A stretch of DNA of 5,529 nt, taken from the NCBI GenBank assembly GCA_005800965.1, contig SYEA01000109.1, positions 1-5,529 of the forward strand. The letters run 5' to 3'. Made by a program: the position numbers and the translations under genes. Of this stretch, positions 1 through 5,529 are shown in pieces. This DNA comes from Actinomycetota bacterium. GTDB taxonomy: Bacteria; Actinomycetota; Acidimicrobiia; Acidimicrobiales; Ilumatobacteraceae. Position 1 is the stretch's first letter; every line of letters begins with the position of its first letter. A model generated the notes under the pieces. It made no database searches, had not been told where the DNA came from, and was given only the letters and a program-made list of their open reading frames with translations.

Positions 1-1013
1 ATGACCTCGTCGGGTTGCTCAAACTGGCGCGGGTCGCGGTTGGCCGCCGGGAAGGACATCAAGATGCGATCACCGGCCTTCATGGGGCAGCCTTGAAACT
101 CGGTATCGCGGTCCACGATGCGAGCCATGGTGACGGGCGAGTAGGCCCGCAAGAGCTCTTCGATGGCAGTTGGCCACAGCTCGGGGTTGGCCCGCAATTG
201 CTCGCGATGTTCGGGGTGCTGGGCTAAGTGCCACAGTGACGAGCCGATGGCGCTCCAGGTGGTGTCAATGCCCGCAACGAGCATGAGGTTGCAGACCCCG
301 AGCACGTATTGGTCGGTGACCGGATACTTGTCGCCCGAGTTGAGCAGGTCAGTGATGAGGTCGTTCTCGCGTGGGTTCTTTTTGCGATCGTCGAGTTGGG
401 CCTGGAAGAACTTCAAGATCTTGAGGCGGCTTTCCAGTCGTACTTTTGGATCGGTGAGCCCCACTTCGAGCACGCCGCGCACCCAGCCGGTGAATTCATC
501 GGCCATCTCGGTGGGCACCCCGAGCATGGTGGCGATGACTCGCACGGGAATCTGTTGGGCATAGTCGGTGCCCGCATCGGCTTCGCCTTTGGCGATGAAC
601 TTGTCGATGAGCTGGTTGCACAAGTCGCGGGTGCTTTGTTCGTATTTGGCCACGGCTTGCGGCGCAAACACCGGAAGGATGAGTCGGCGGTGCCAGTGGT
701 GGTCGGGGGGATCGCTGGTGATTGGCGGTGCAGCAACACCGGCGTAGGGGCCTTCGGCTGCTGCTGCGGAGCGTGGCACCACGATGATGTCGCGCGATGT
801 GAAAATTTCGTGTTCCTGCGCGATGGCGACTACGTCGTCATAACGCGTTGGAAACCACGACCCACCCCAGCGATCAGAGTGGGCAATCGGGCACTGCGAC
901 TCACGAATTTCTTCCATCGTGGGATACGGATCACGCACAAACTCGGGGTCAAAAATATTGAAGTCAGTGGTGGGGTCGTTGACCGGCCCGGCGTTTTCTT
1001 CAAGCGTTGTCAT
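1..1013 (-). CDS. Cytochrome P450, C-terminus cut off by window edge
   Basis: A bacterial soluble (class I type) P450 monooxygenase, which would insert one oxygen atom from O2 into an organic substrate in the cytoplasm using electrons from a ferredoxin. 337 residues are visible, starting at the ATG at 1013-1011. The N-terminal part has FDPEFVRDPYP (about residues 21-31). The C-helix region SDPPDHHWHRRLILPVF (100-116) carries the usual haem-propionate contacts. The I-helix oxygen-activation motif is AGIDTT (247-252). The K-helix ExxR is E286-LL-R289. The NRDPRQF stretch follows near 325-331. The haem-cysteine loop (FGxGxHxCxG) would come next but lies beyond base 1, so the gene is partial here and not necessarily broken; full-length relatives have about 400-420 residues. 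It is the last visible gene of the amidase-ferredoxin-P450 run, starts 2 bases after the ferredoxin stop and has a strong GAGGAG site. I cannot assign a CYP family or substrate. Confidence 0.96.
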   Translation of the reverse strand, partial: MTTLEENAGPVNDPTTDFNIFDPEFVRDPYPTMEEIRESQCPIAHSDRWGGSWFPTRYDDVVAIAQEHEIFTSRDIIVVPRSAAAAEGPYAGVAAPPITSDPPDHHWHRRLILPVFAPQAVAKYEQSTRDLCNQLIDKFIAKGEADAGTDYAQQIPVRVIATMLGVPTEMADEFTGWVRGVLEVGLTDPKVRLESRLKILKFFQAQLDDRKKNPRENDLITDLLNSGDKYPVTDQYVLGVCNLMLVAGIDTTWSAIGSSLWHLAQHPEHREQLRANPELWPTAIEELLRAYSPVTMARIVDRDTEFQGCPMKAGDRILMSFPAANRDPRQFEQPDEV

Positions 1014-1015
1014 GG

Positions 1016-1210
1016 CTACTCCTCGATGATGATGGCGTCTTCAGGGCAGTTGGCTTGGGCCCGGCGGGTCTTGGCGTGCAGTTCGACGGGCAAATCACCG
1101 ACAATGAGCACTGTGGCGTGACCGAGTTCGTCGCTACCAAATACCTCGGGTGCAGCAATCGAACACATTTGCTGGCCTTGGCATGAGGCTTCATCTACTC
1201 GTACACGCAT
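1016..1210 (-). CDS. P450-associated single-cluster ferredoxin
   Basis: A 64-residue ferredoxin, most likely the direct electron donor of the adjacent P450. Three cluster cysteines are visible: C10 and C16 in CQGQQMC, and C55 in NCPEDAI. This is the CXX?XXC(X)nCP pattern of actinobacterial P450 ferredoxins, in which the fourth ligand position of a [4Fe-4S] cluster is replaced (here Q13), usually giving a [3Fe-4S] cluster. APEVF after C16 and the acidic C-terminus AIIIEE are typical of the group. The length is normal. The ATG at 1210-1208 is 23 bases after the amidase stop with no strong Shine-Dalgarno site, so it may depend on read-through or coupling from the amidase. No ferredoxin reductase is present in the window, so it must be reduced by one encoded elsewhere. 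The cluster type is inferred from the motif. Confidence 0.93.
   Translation of the reverse strand: MRVRVDEASCQGQQMCSIAAPEVFGSDELGHATVLIVGDLPVELHAKTRRAQANCPEDAIIIEE
1019..1024 (-). promoter_or_regulatory. Ribosome binding site of the P450
   Basis: GAGGAG on the minus strand lies 5 bases before the P450 ATG. It sits inside the last codons of the ferredoxin gene, just before its TAG stop (1018-1016). The placement fixes the P450 start and implies coupled translation of the electron donor and its oxygenase. It is the clearest Shine-Dalgarno site in the window. Confidence 0.8.
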
Positions 1211-1233
1211 AACGACAGATTACTTGTGACTCG

Positions 1234-2709
1234 TCATCCGAGTGCAGTCGGGGTAAAACTCTTCCACGGCGCGGCAGTTTCGAGTTGAGCCGCTACCCGC
1301 AACAACACATCTTCGCGTCCATAGGCCGCCACGAGTTGCACACCGATGGGCAGACCAGTCGCGGTACGGCCAAGCGGCAGGCTGATGGCAGGTTGACCCG
1401 ACATGTTGAACTGGGCGGTGAAGCGCACCCACTGGCTGGCTAATCGCGAGGGCTTCATCGGATCACTCGGATCATTCGTGAACGACCCAACGGGGAACGG
1501 GATGCGCGCCAGCGTGGGTGTGAGCAATAGATCAAAACCGCCATGCCACCACTGGGCAAGCGCGCGGCGGAACATCGCTGCGGCAGCCACCGATTTTGCA
1601 TAATCAACAGCCGACGATCGGGCTGCATATTCGGCTTGTGCCCAGTTCACTGCTTCGATGTCGTCGCTCGTGGCTGGGCGGCCGAGCAACACGGAAAGTG
1701 AATCGCGAGACACAGCTTGCACTGTGGCCCACATCGCCCCGAATCGCGGGGGGAACGTCGCGTCGGCCATTGCTTGTGGGTATGACTCTTCAACGCTGTG
1801 GCCAAGCGATTCAAGCAACTTCGCAGTAGCGCGTGTCGCATCACGACATTCGTCGTCGACGTGCGCACCGTGCGGGTCGTGGTCGAGCATTCCGATGCGC
1901 AGTCGTTCGACTGGTGCACCAACCTCGCTGAGAAACGGTCGTGCTGGTGGTGGTGCAATCACGCCATCGCCGACTCCGGCACCGTGCACAGCGTCGAGCA
2001 GGGCAGCGGTGTCAGCCACGGTGTGGGTGACTGCGAGTTGCACACTCAGCCCGGCTTCGTCGCCGAGTGGTGCCAGTGAAACACGACCGCGACTTGGCTT
2101 TAAACCAACGAGACCATTGCACGACGCCGGAATTCGAATGCTGCCACCACCATCACTGGCATGGGCAAGAGGCACGATGCCGGCGGCCACCGCGGCGCCT
2201 GCGCCACCGCTCGAGCCACCGCAGGTGCGCGTCAAGTCGTGTGGGTTGCGAGTCGGGCCCCACGCTTCGGGTTCGGTCACGGGCAGGCTGCCCCACTCGC
2301 AACTGTTTGTGCGCCCAAATGGAATCAGGCCGGCGGCAACGAAACGTGCCGCGAGTTCAGAGGTCTGTTGTGGAACGTAATTCATCGCTTTGATGGCTTT
2401 ATTGCCGTTGGAAATTCGTTGCCCGGCGTACAAGATGCCGAGATCTTTGAACAGTGTTGGCACACCGTGGAAAGGCGCATCGCCGTGTTGCTTGTCGGCT
2501 TGCTTGGCTAGTTCTCGCGCGTGTTCCAACCAGGTGATGTTCACCGCATTGATCTGCGGGTTGAATGCTTCGTAGCGCTCGATTGTGGCACTGAGCAATT
2601 CGGTTGCTGAAACTTTTTTGTCGCGAACTAGCCGAGCTTGATCGAGTGCTGACATAAAGCGTGTCTCTCGGGCCAATGAAGACAACGCGGCAGCCGAAGA
2701 TGTAGCCAT
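1234..2709 (-). CDS. Amidase-signature hydrolase, NylA-like
   Basis: A 491-residue amidase-signature enzyme that hydrolyses a carboxamide bond, probably in the cytoplasm since no signal peptide is seen. The Ser-cisSer-Lys triad is complete: K88 in GVPTLFKDLG, S166 in CGGSSGG and S190 in DGGGSIRIPA. The 78 and 24 residue spacings equal those I recall for 6-aminohexanoate cyclic-dimer hydrolase (NylA: K72, S150, S174). TEPEAWGPTRNP (145-156), GLVGLKPSRGR and the C-terminal GQPAISLPLG and VAAYGRED also recall NylA, as does the length. NylA likeness does not prove activity on nylon oligomers; other amides, nitrile-derived amides or carbamates are possible. The start is the ATG at 2709. A second ATG at 2655 (M19) has GAGAGA 8 bases upstream, but it would trim a helix region that NylA appears to keep. 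It is first in the run with the ferredoxin and P450 and divergent from the exporter. Confidence 0.93.
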   Translation of the reverse strand: MATSSAAALSSLARETRFMSALDQARLVRDKKVSATELLSATIERYEAFNPQINAVNITWLEHARELAKQADKQHGDAPFHGVPTLFKDLGILYAGQRISNGNKAIKAMNYVPQQTSELAARFVAAGLIPFGRTNSCEWGSLPVTEPEAWGPTRNPHDLTRTCGGSSGGAGAAVAAGIVPLAHASDGGGSIRIPASCNGLVGLKPSRGRVSLAPLGDEAGLSVQLAVTHTVADTAALLDAVHGAGVGDGVIAPPPARPFLSEVGAPVERLRIGMLDHDPHGAHVDDECRDATRATAKLLESLGHSVEESYPQAMADATFPPRFGAMWATVQAVSRDSLSVLLGRPATSDDIEAVNWAQAEYAARSSAVDYAKSVAAAAMFRRALAQWWHGGFDLLLTPTLARIPFPVGSFTNDPSDPMKPSRLASQWVRFTAQFNMSGQPAISLPLGRTATGLPIGVQLVAAYGREDVLLRVAAQLETAAPWKSFTPTALG

Positions 2710-2731
2710 GATTCACTAACCTAATGAGGTC
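2710..2731. promoter_or_regulatory. 22-base divergent promoter with symmetric -10
   Basis: This is the whole spacer between the amidase ATG (minus) and the exporter GTG (plus). It contains TAACCTA at 2717-2723. On the plus strand TAACCT (2717-2722) fits the TANNNT -10 consensus; on the minus strand TAGGTT (2723-2718) fits it too. Counting about 7 bases from each box puts transcription starts near 2729 and 2711, within 2-3 bases of the two start codons, so both messages would be leaderless or nearly so. I see no convincing -35 on either side; TTGCGA on the minus strand (2743-2738) is only 14 bases from its -10. GAGG at 2726-2729 is too close to the GTG to act as a normal Shine-Dalgarno site. 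The promoter call is inference. Confidence 0.5.
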
Positions 2732-3988
2732 GTGTCGTCGCAACATTCATCGGGACGCGCGTCGGTGCTCGAAGTTTTGCGTGCCCCATCTGTCGGCATG
2801 TACATCGGGGCGAATGTGCTGTTGTACGTTGGGCTATCGCTCCAGGTCACCACATTGGCGAAACAGGTCTATGACATCACGCGTCGTGAGATAGATCTTG
2901 GGTTTCTCGGGCTGGCTGAGTTTCTGCCGATCGTGTTACTAGTTTTTGTCTCGGGAACGGTTGCTGATCGGTTCAATCGCAAGCGAATTTCACAAGTTGC
3001 GATGTCGGGTGAACTTATTTCAGCATTGCTGCTCATGTGGTACGCCTCGACGCAACCAACTGGTGTTCTGCCGATTTTTCTCATTGCTATTTTGTATGGC
3101 GCGTCGCGAGCTTTTCTGGCCCCAGCCATGCGACCGATTGCCGCTGCCATTGCGCCTGTCGGTCGCTTGCCGCAGATGATTGCTCTGTATTCCACAGTGT
3201 GGACTTCGGCAGGCATCGTTGGCCCCGCGATGTCTGGATTCTTGTATTCTGCGTCGCCGGTGCTGGCCTACGGTGTCGGCTCGGTAGTGATCCTGTTGGC
3301 TCTAGTGCTGTTTTCCAACGTGCGGGTTCCTGCTACACAGCGCGGTATTGAGGGCAATGAACGACCAACACTGCGCTCGGCAGTTGAGGGCTTGAGTTAT
3401 ATTCGGCGCTCGCCAATTTTGTTTGCTGCAATCTCGCTGGACCTCTTTGCGGTGCTATTCGGCGGCGCAGTGGCACTGCTACCGGTGATTGCCGAGGAAC
3501 GTCTCGGTGTAGGGAATATCGCCTACGGATGGCTGCGTGCTTCTGCGGGTATGGGGGCTGGGCTCGTTGCAATTCTTTTGGCGGTGCGGCCGTTGCGACG
3601 TCATGTAGGACGCTGGCTGCTCGTGGCTGTGGCGGTATTTGGTTCAGGCACCATTGTGCTTGGGCTGACCCGAAACTTCTGGGTTGCTTTTTTTGCAGTG
3701 ATGGTGTTGCACGGAGCCGACATGGTGAGCGTCTTCATTCGCGGGTCAATAGTGCCATTGGTGACGCCCGATGACAAGCGTGGTCGCGTGTCGGCGGTGG
3801 AAAATGTGTTTATCGGTGCCACGAATGAACTCGGTGCATTCGAGTCGGGCGTTGCGGCGCAGGCAGTGGGTGTGCCAGCCACCGTGGTGGGTGGTGGCAT
3901 CCTGACGCTTGGCATCGTCGGCGTGTGGTGGTTTAAGTTCAAGTCGATGCGTGATGTTGACCGCTTCGAGGATCTGAAGCCTGCATGA
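2732..3988 (+). CDS. MFS exporter, EntS-like (MFS_3) family
   Basis: A 418-residue inner-membrane secondary transporter of the major facilitator superfamily. It has about 12 hydrophobic helices, the first near residues 22-44 and the last near 378-402. The loop 2-3 signature is complete in GTVADRFNRKR (75-85). The second half shows marks of the MFS_3/EntS group: LFAVLFGGAVALLPV at helix 7, and TPDDKRGRVSAVENVF followed by ATNELGAFESG before helix 11. E. coli EntS, the enterobactin exporter, is about the same length (416 residues). Members export siderophores or other small molecules by proton exchange; no siderophore genes are seen, so the substrate is unknown. The start is the GTG at 2732: no in-frame ATG precedes it before the stop at 2717. 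GTG at 2765 is an alternative that would shorten the tail before helix 1. The last codons overlap the next gene. Confidence 0.93.
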   Translation: MSSQHSSGRASVLEVLRAPSVGMYIGANVLLYVGLSLQVTTLAKQVYDITRREIDLGFLGLAEFLPIVLLVFVSGTVADRFNRKRISQVAMSGELISALLLMWYASTQPTGVLPIFLIAILYGASRAFLAPAMRPIAAAIAPVGRLPQMIALYSTVWTSAGIVGPAMSGFLYSASPVLAYGVGSVVILLALVLFSNVRVPATQRGIEGNERPTLRSAVEGLSYIRRSPILFAAISLDLFAVLFGGAVALLPVIAEERLGVGNIAYGWLRASAGMGAGLVAILLAVRPLRRHVGRWLLVAVAVFGSGTIVLGLTRNFWVAFFAVMVLHGADMVSVFIRGSIVPLVTPDDKRGRVSAVENVFIGATNELGAFESGVAAQAVGVPATVVGGGILTLGIVGVWWFKFKSMRDVDRFEDLKPA

Positions 3989-4770
3989 TTCGTCGTTGGT
4001 TGTCGTTCGGTGTTGTCGCACTCAGCCTTGGCACCTTTTCGTGTGGCAACAACTCGCAGGGTTCACAGTCGGGGCAGCTCGAGGGTGTTGGTCGCTTGCC
4101 CGGGTACGACTTCTGGGCACCGGTCACCTTGCCTGACGGCGTGGCACTCGCCCTGCCGTTGCCCGAGGGAGGGCCTGTTGGTGGACGTGTCGACGGCAAT
4201 CGTGTGCTGTTGGTGGGGGACTCAGTTTTGGCTTCTACTGCCAAGCGTTACGGAAACGAAATGTGCAACACACTTGAGCCGCTGGGTTGGCAGGTTGCAG
4301 TAGAAGCAGAACCGGGTCGCTTCGCTGAATTCGGCGTGCGCGTCTTGCAGTCGCGAATTGATGCCGTATGGGACGTAGTGGTGATCTACCTCGGCACCAA
4401 CTACGAAGGCAATGAGTCGTCACTGCGTACACAGTTTGAAAAAATGTTCGAGACCACCCGCGGGGTGGAAACAGTGGTGTTGACAACAGGTGTGTTTCGT
4501 GATGCCCAAAAAACAGTGAACAAAGTGATTAAAGAAGTTGCCGGAGAGTTTGACCATGTAAATGTGTTGGATTGGGCGCCTGTGACAAAAGTGAGAGGCA
4601 TCAACAGCGCCGACAACATTCACCTCTCTGACCTTGGTCGCGCCGCGCTAGCCCAAACCATTGGCCGAGCGCTCGACTATGCGCCGTATCGCGAAGCATC
4701 GTGTCTTGACCCGCGATTCCGCGACGACTCGGCAATCAATCAGCAGCCGGTGGAGACGACGCTTCCGTAG
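3985..4770 (+). CDS. SGNH/GDSL-type hydrolase, predicted lipoprotein
   Basis: A 261-residue exported protein. An N-terminal signal (positive RR at 3-4, hydrophobic 5-18) ends in TFSC with C20, a plausible though imperfect lipobox, so a lipid-anchored cell-surface form is likely. A low-complexity linker (about 21-70) leads to an SGNH hydrolase fold: block I GDS with nucleophile S80 in LLVGDSVLAS, a conserved-type glycine near G111, block III GTN (137-139) in IYLGTNY, and block V DNIHLS with D210 and H213. The style recalls the SGNH domains attached to acyltransferase-3 proteins, which act on acyl groups of cell-surface glycans, but no acyltransferase is in the window. Apart from C20 the only cysteines are C94 and C240, which could pair in a disulfide outside the cell. 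Its ATG overlaps the exporter TGA as ATGA, indicating translational coupling. The 3' end overlaps the convergent HNH gene by 35 bases. The substrate is unknown. Confidence 0.87.
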   Translation: MIRRWLSFGVVALSLGTFSCGNNSQGSQSGQLEGVGRLPGYDFWAPVTLPDGVALALPLPEGGPVGGRVDGNRVLLVGDSVLASTAKRYGNEMCNTLEPLGWQVAVEAEPGRFAEFGVRVLQSRIDAVWDVVVIYLGTNYEGNESSLRTQFEKMFETTRGVETVVLTTGVFRDAQKTVNKVIKEVAGEFDHVNVLDWAPVTKVRGINSADNIHLSDLGRAALAQTIGRALDYAPYREASCLDPRFRDDSAINQQPVETTLP

Positions 4771-5281
4771 TTTCGGCTGCGCGGGCGGCTTTTCGTCGTG
4801 CGGCGCGCTCTTTGGCTTGGGCGGTAGTGATCTCGCGGTGGTGCGCACGACACAGCACCTCTAGTCCGCCTACCCCGTTGTGATCGGGGCTCAAGTGATG
4901 ATGACAGCCCGGGCCGTAACCAGCGCCTTGGCGCGCAGTGCGGTGGTTGACCTCGCAATCGCGACGCTCGGCGCGGCAGCCGCGTTGTTCACAAAAATAT
5001 TTGGCACGACGTTTGGCTGCTGCGCGGGCAAAACGCCAGATGTGGTTGCGCTGGTAATTACGGGCGCATCCGTTGCTGCACCACGTGCGGCGGCGGGGTG
5101 CCGTGATCAGTGTGTTGCACCATTGGCATCGACTTGGCTCGCCTTGCCAGGCCGAGAGCGGGCAACTGATGCGCTCTTGTTCGAGCACGGAGAGTTCACC
5201 CGCTGCACGCACCGGTGCAGAGCCACGCCGACGTCGGCGTGGCTTACGCGCGGATGTTGACCGGCGTCGCGCGCGTCGCAT
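4736..5281 (-). CDS. HNH endonuclease-like zinc protein
   Basis: 181 residues in the longest frame. The N-terminal 20 residues are nearly all Arg/Ser. A treble-clef-like finger follows: C52-x2-C55 and C68-x3-C72. Then comes an HNH domain: C97-x4-C102, EVNH with H113, and GGLEVLCRAHH with C144, H147 and H148. C97/C102/C144/H147 would hold a structural zinc; H113 and H148 are the likely HNH histidines. The usual Asn before the LxxLC segment appears to be Gly (G139), though N135 lies nearby, so cleavage activity is uncertain. The tail (153-181) is charged and Ala-rich. Coordinates give the longest frame from its only ATG, which overlaps the fumarase by 38 bases. GTG at 5188 is a serious alternative because the Arg-rich part is encoded largely by the hairpins after the fumarase; neither start has a clear ribosome site. 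It could be a DNA-binding protein rather than a nuclease. Confidence 0.82.
   Translation of the reverse strand: MRRARRRSTSARKPRRRRRGSAPVRAAGELSVLEQERISCPLSAWQGEPSRCQWCNTLITAPRRRTWCSNGCARNYQRNHIWRFARAAAKRRAKYFCEQRGCRAERRDCEVNHRTARQGAGYGPGCHHHLSPDHNGVGGLEVLCRAHHREITTAQAKERAARRKAARAAETTEASSPPAAD
5203..5244 (-). terminator. Tandem hairpins just after the fumarase stop
   Basis: Reading the minus strand, the last base of the fumarase TAA begins a perfect 24-base palindrome (5244-5221, half-site AGCCACGCCGAC). As RNA this forms a 10-pair stem with an ACGT loop. It abuts a second hairpin at 5220-5203, CTGCAC and GTGCAG around a 6-base loop. No U-tract follows, so it is not a classic intrinsic terminator; a U-less hairpin terminator or an mRNA 3'-end stabiliser fits better. 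Both hairpins lie inside the longest HNH frame (about residues 13-27) but outside it if that gene starts at 5188. Confidence 0.5.
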
Positions 5282-5529
5282 CGACCATGTCGAAAAAATC
5301 GTTGCCCTTGTCGTCGATCACGATGAATGCGGGAAAGTCGCGCACTTCGATCTTCCACACGGCTTCCATACCGAGTTCGGAATACTCGAGCACATCAACC
5401 TTGGTGATGCAATCTTGGGCCAGGCGAGCTGCGGGGCCGCCGACCGAACCGAGATAAAAGCCACCAAATTGCTTGCAGGCGTCGGTGACTTGCCGCGAAC
5501 GATTGCCCTTGGCCAGCATCACGAGACTG
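5244..5529 (-). CDS. Class I fumarate hydratase, C-terminal part
   Basis: The visible 94 residues are the end of an iron-sulfur (class I) fumarase, which interconverts fumarate and malate in the TCA cycle in the cytoplasm. The gene enters from the right edge: the frame is open through 5528, so the N-terminal [4Fe-4S] catalytic part is not visible. Marks of the C-terminal swivel domain are VMLAKGNRSRQVTDAC, GGFYLGSVGGPAARLAQ, ELGMEAVWKIEV, DFPAFIVIDDKGNDFF and the stop TAA (5246-5244). The wording matches single-chain FumA/FumB-type enzymes (about 500-550 residues) better than the separate beta subunits of two-chain fumarases or tartrate dehydratases, but a split enzyme cannot be fully excluded. 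The GTG/ATG codons at 5522-5517 are internal, not the true start. Confidence 0.92.
   Translation of the reverse strand, partial: SLVMLAKGNRSRQVTDACKQFGGFYLGSVGGPAARLAQDCITKVDVLEYSELGMEAVWKIEVRDFPAFIVIDDKGNDFFDMVDATRATPVNIRA

Noticed and set aside
1..1013. P450 as a pseudogene because the haem-cysteine loop is missing
   Set aside because: The frame is open to base 1, with all upstream motifs in order. The missing part lies simply outside the window.
309..1121. 270-residue plus-strand open frame
   Set aside because: It runs antisense through the P450 and into the ferredoxin. It has no recognisable domain, while the minus strand carries clear P450 motifs.
1658..2380. 240-residue plus-strand open frame
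   Set aside because: It is antisense to the amidase, has low-complexity Pro/Ala/Ser content and no domain. The minus strand holds the complete catalytic triad.
1234..2709. Calling the amidase a nylon-oligomer hydrolase (nylA)
   Set aside because: The family resemblance is strong, but amidase-signature enzymes vary widely in substrate and nothing here fixes it, so no gene symbol is given.
2732..3988. Calling the transporter entS
   Set aside because: It has the family signature and length, but there are no siderophore synthesis or uptake genes nearby to support an enterobactin-like substrate.
4454..4468. Hairpin CCACCC-GCG-GGGTGG inside the SGNH gene
   Set aside because: It is a short stem in mid-gene encoding TTRGVE. 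It has no U-tract and no reason to act as a regulatory site; likely chance.
4880..5260. 126-residue plus-strand open frame opposite the HNH gene
   Set aside because: The complementary frame has ordered Cys/His motifs of a zinc-finger HNH protein. The plus-strand product shows only Ala-rich high-GC shadow composition.

Overview
The window looks like a chromosomal stretch of a moderately GC-rich actinobacterium. An Acidimicrobiia/Ilumatobacter-like lineage is my best guess, from the P450/ferredoxin pair, the EntS-type (MFS_3) transporter and the protein styles. This is an impression from protein character, not a phylogenetic test. Gene packing is very tight: the longest gap between coding regions is 23 bases, so no stretch over 300 bases lacks a gene. 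I see no tRNA, rRNA, CRISPR array, insertion sequence or phage gene.

Left block (1-2709, all minus strand). Three genes read leftwards in one likely operon: a NylA-like amidase-signature hydrolase (2709-1234), a single-cluster P450-type ferredoxin (1210-1016) and a cytochrome P450 (1013 to beyond base 1). The P450 is cut by the window edge before its haem-cysteine loop. The gaps are 23 and 2 bases. The P450 ribosome binding site lies inside the end of the ferredoxin gene. The arrangement suggests a small oxidation/amide-hydrolysis module: the ferredoxin feeds electrons to the P450, and the amidase cleaves an amide in the same or a related substrate. No ferredoxin reductase or regulator is in view.

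Middle block (2732-4770, plus strand). It diverges from the amidase across only 22 bases. It holds an EntS-type 12-helix MFS exporter with a GTG start, then a predicted lipoprotein with an SGNH/GDSL hydrolase domain whose ATG overlaps the exporter stop (ATGA). The 22-base spacer carries a symmetric TAACCTA element that reads as a -10 box on both strands. It is placed so that both transcripts would be leaderless or nearly so.

Right block (4736-5529, minus strand). A class I (iron-sulfur) fumarase ends at 5244, with only its C-terminal 94 residues visible. It is followed by two abutting hairpins, one of them a perfect 24-base palindrome, and by a small zinc-finger/HNH nuclease-like gene. The 3' end of that gene overlaps the lipoprotein gene tail-to-tail by 35 bases.

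The best leads are the amidase-ferredoxin-P450 operon, the symmetric bidirectional promoter and the fumarase/HNH junction. I do not see firm evidence of a wholly new system.
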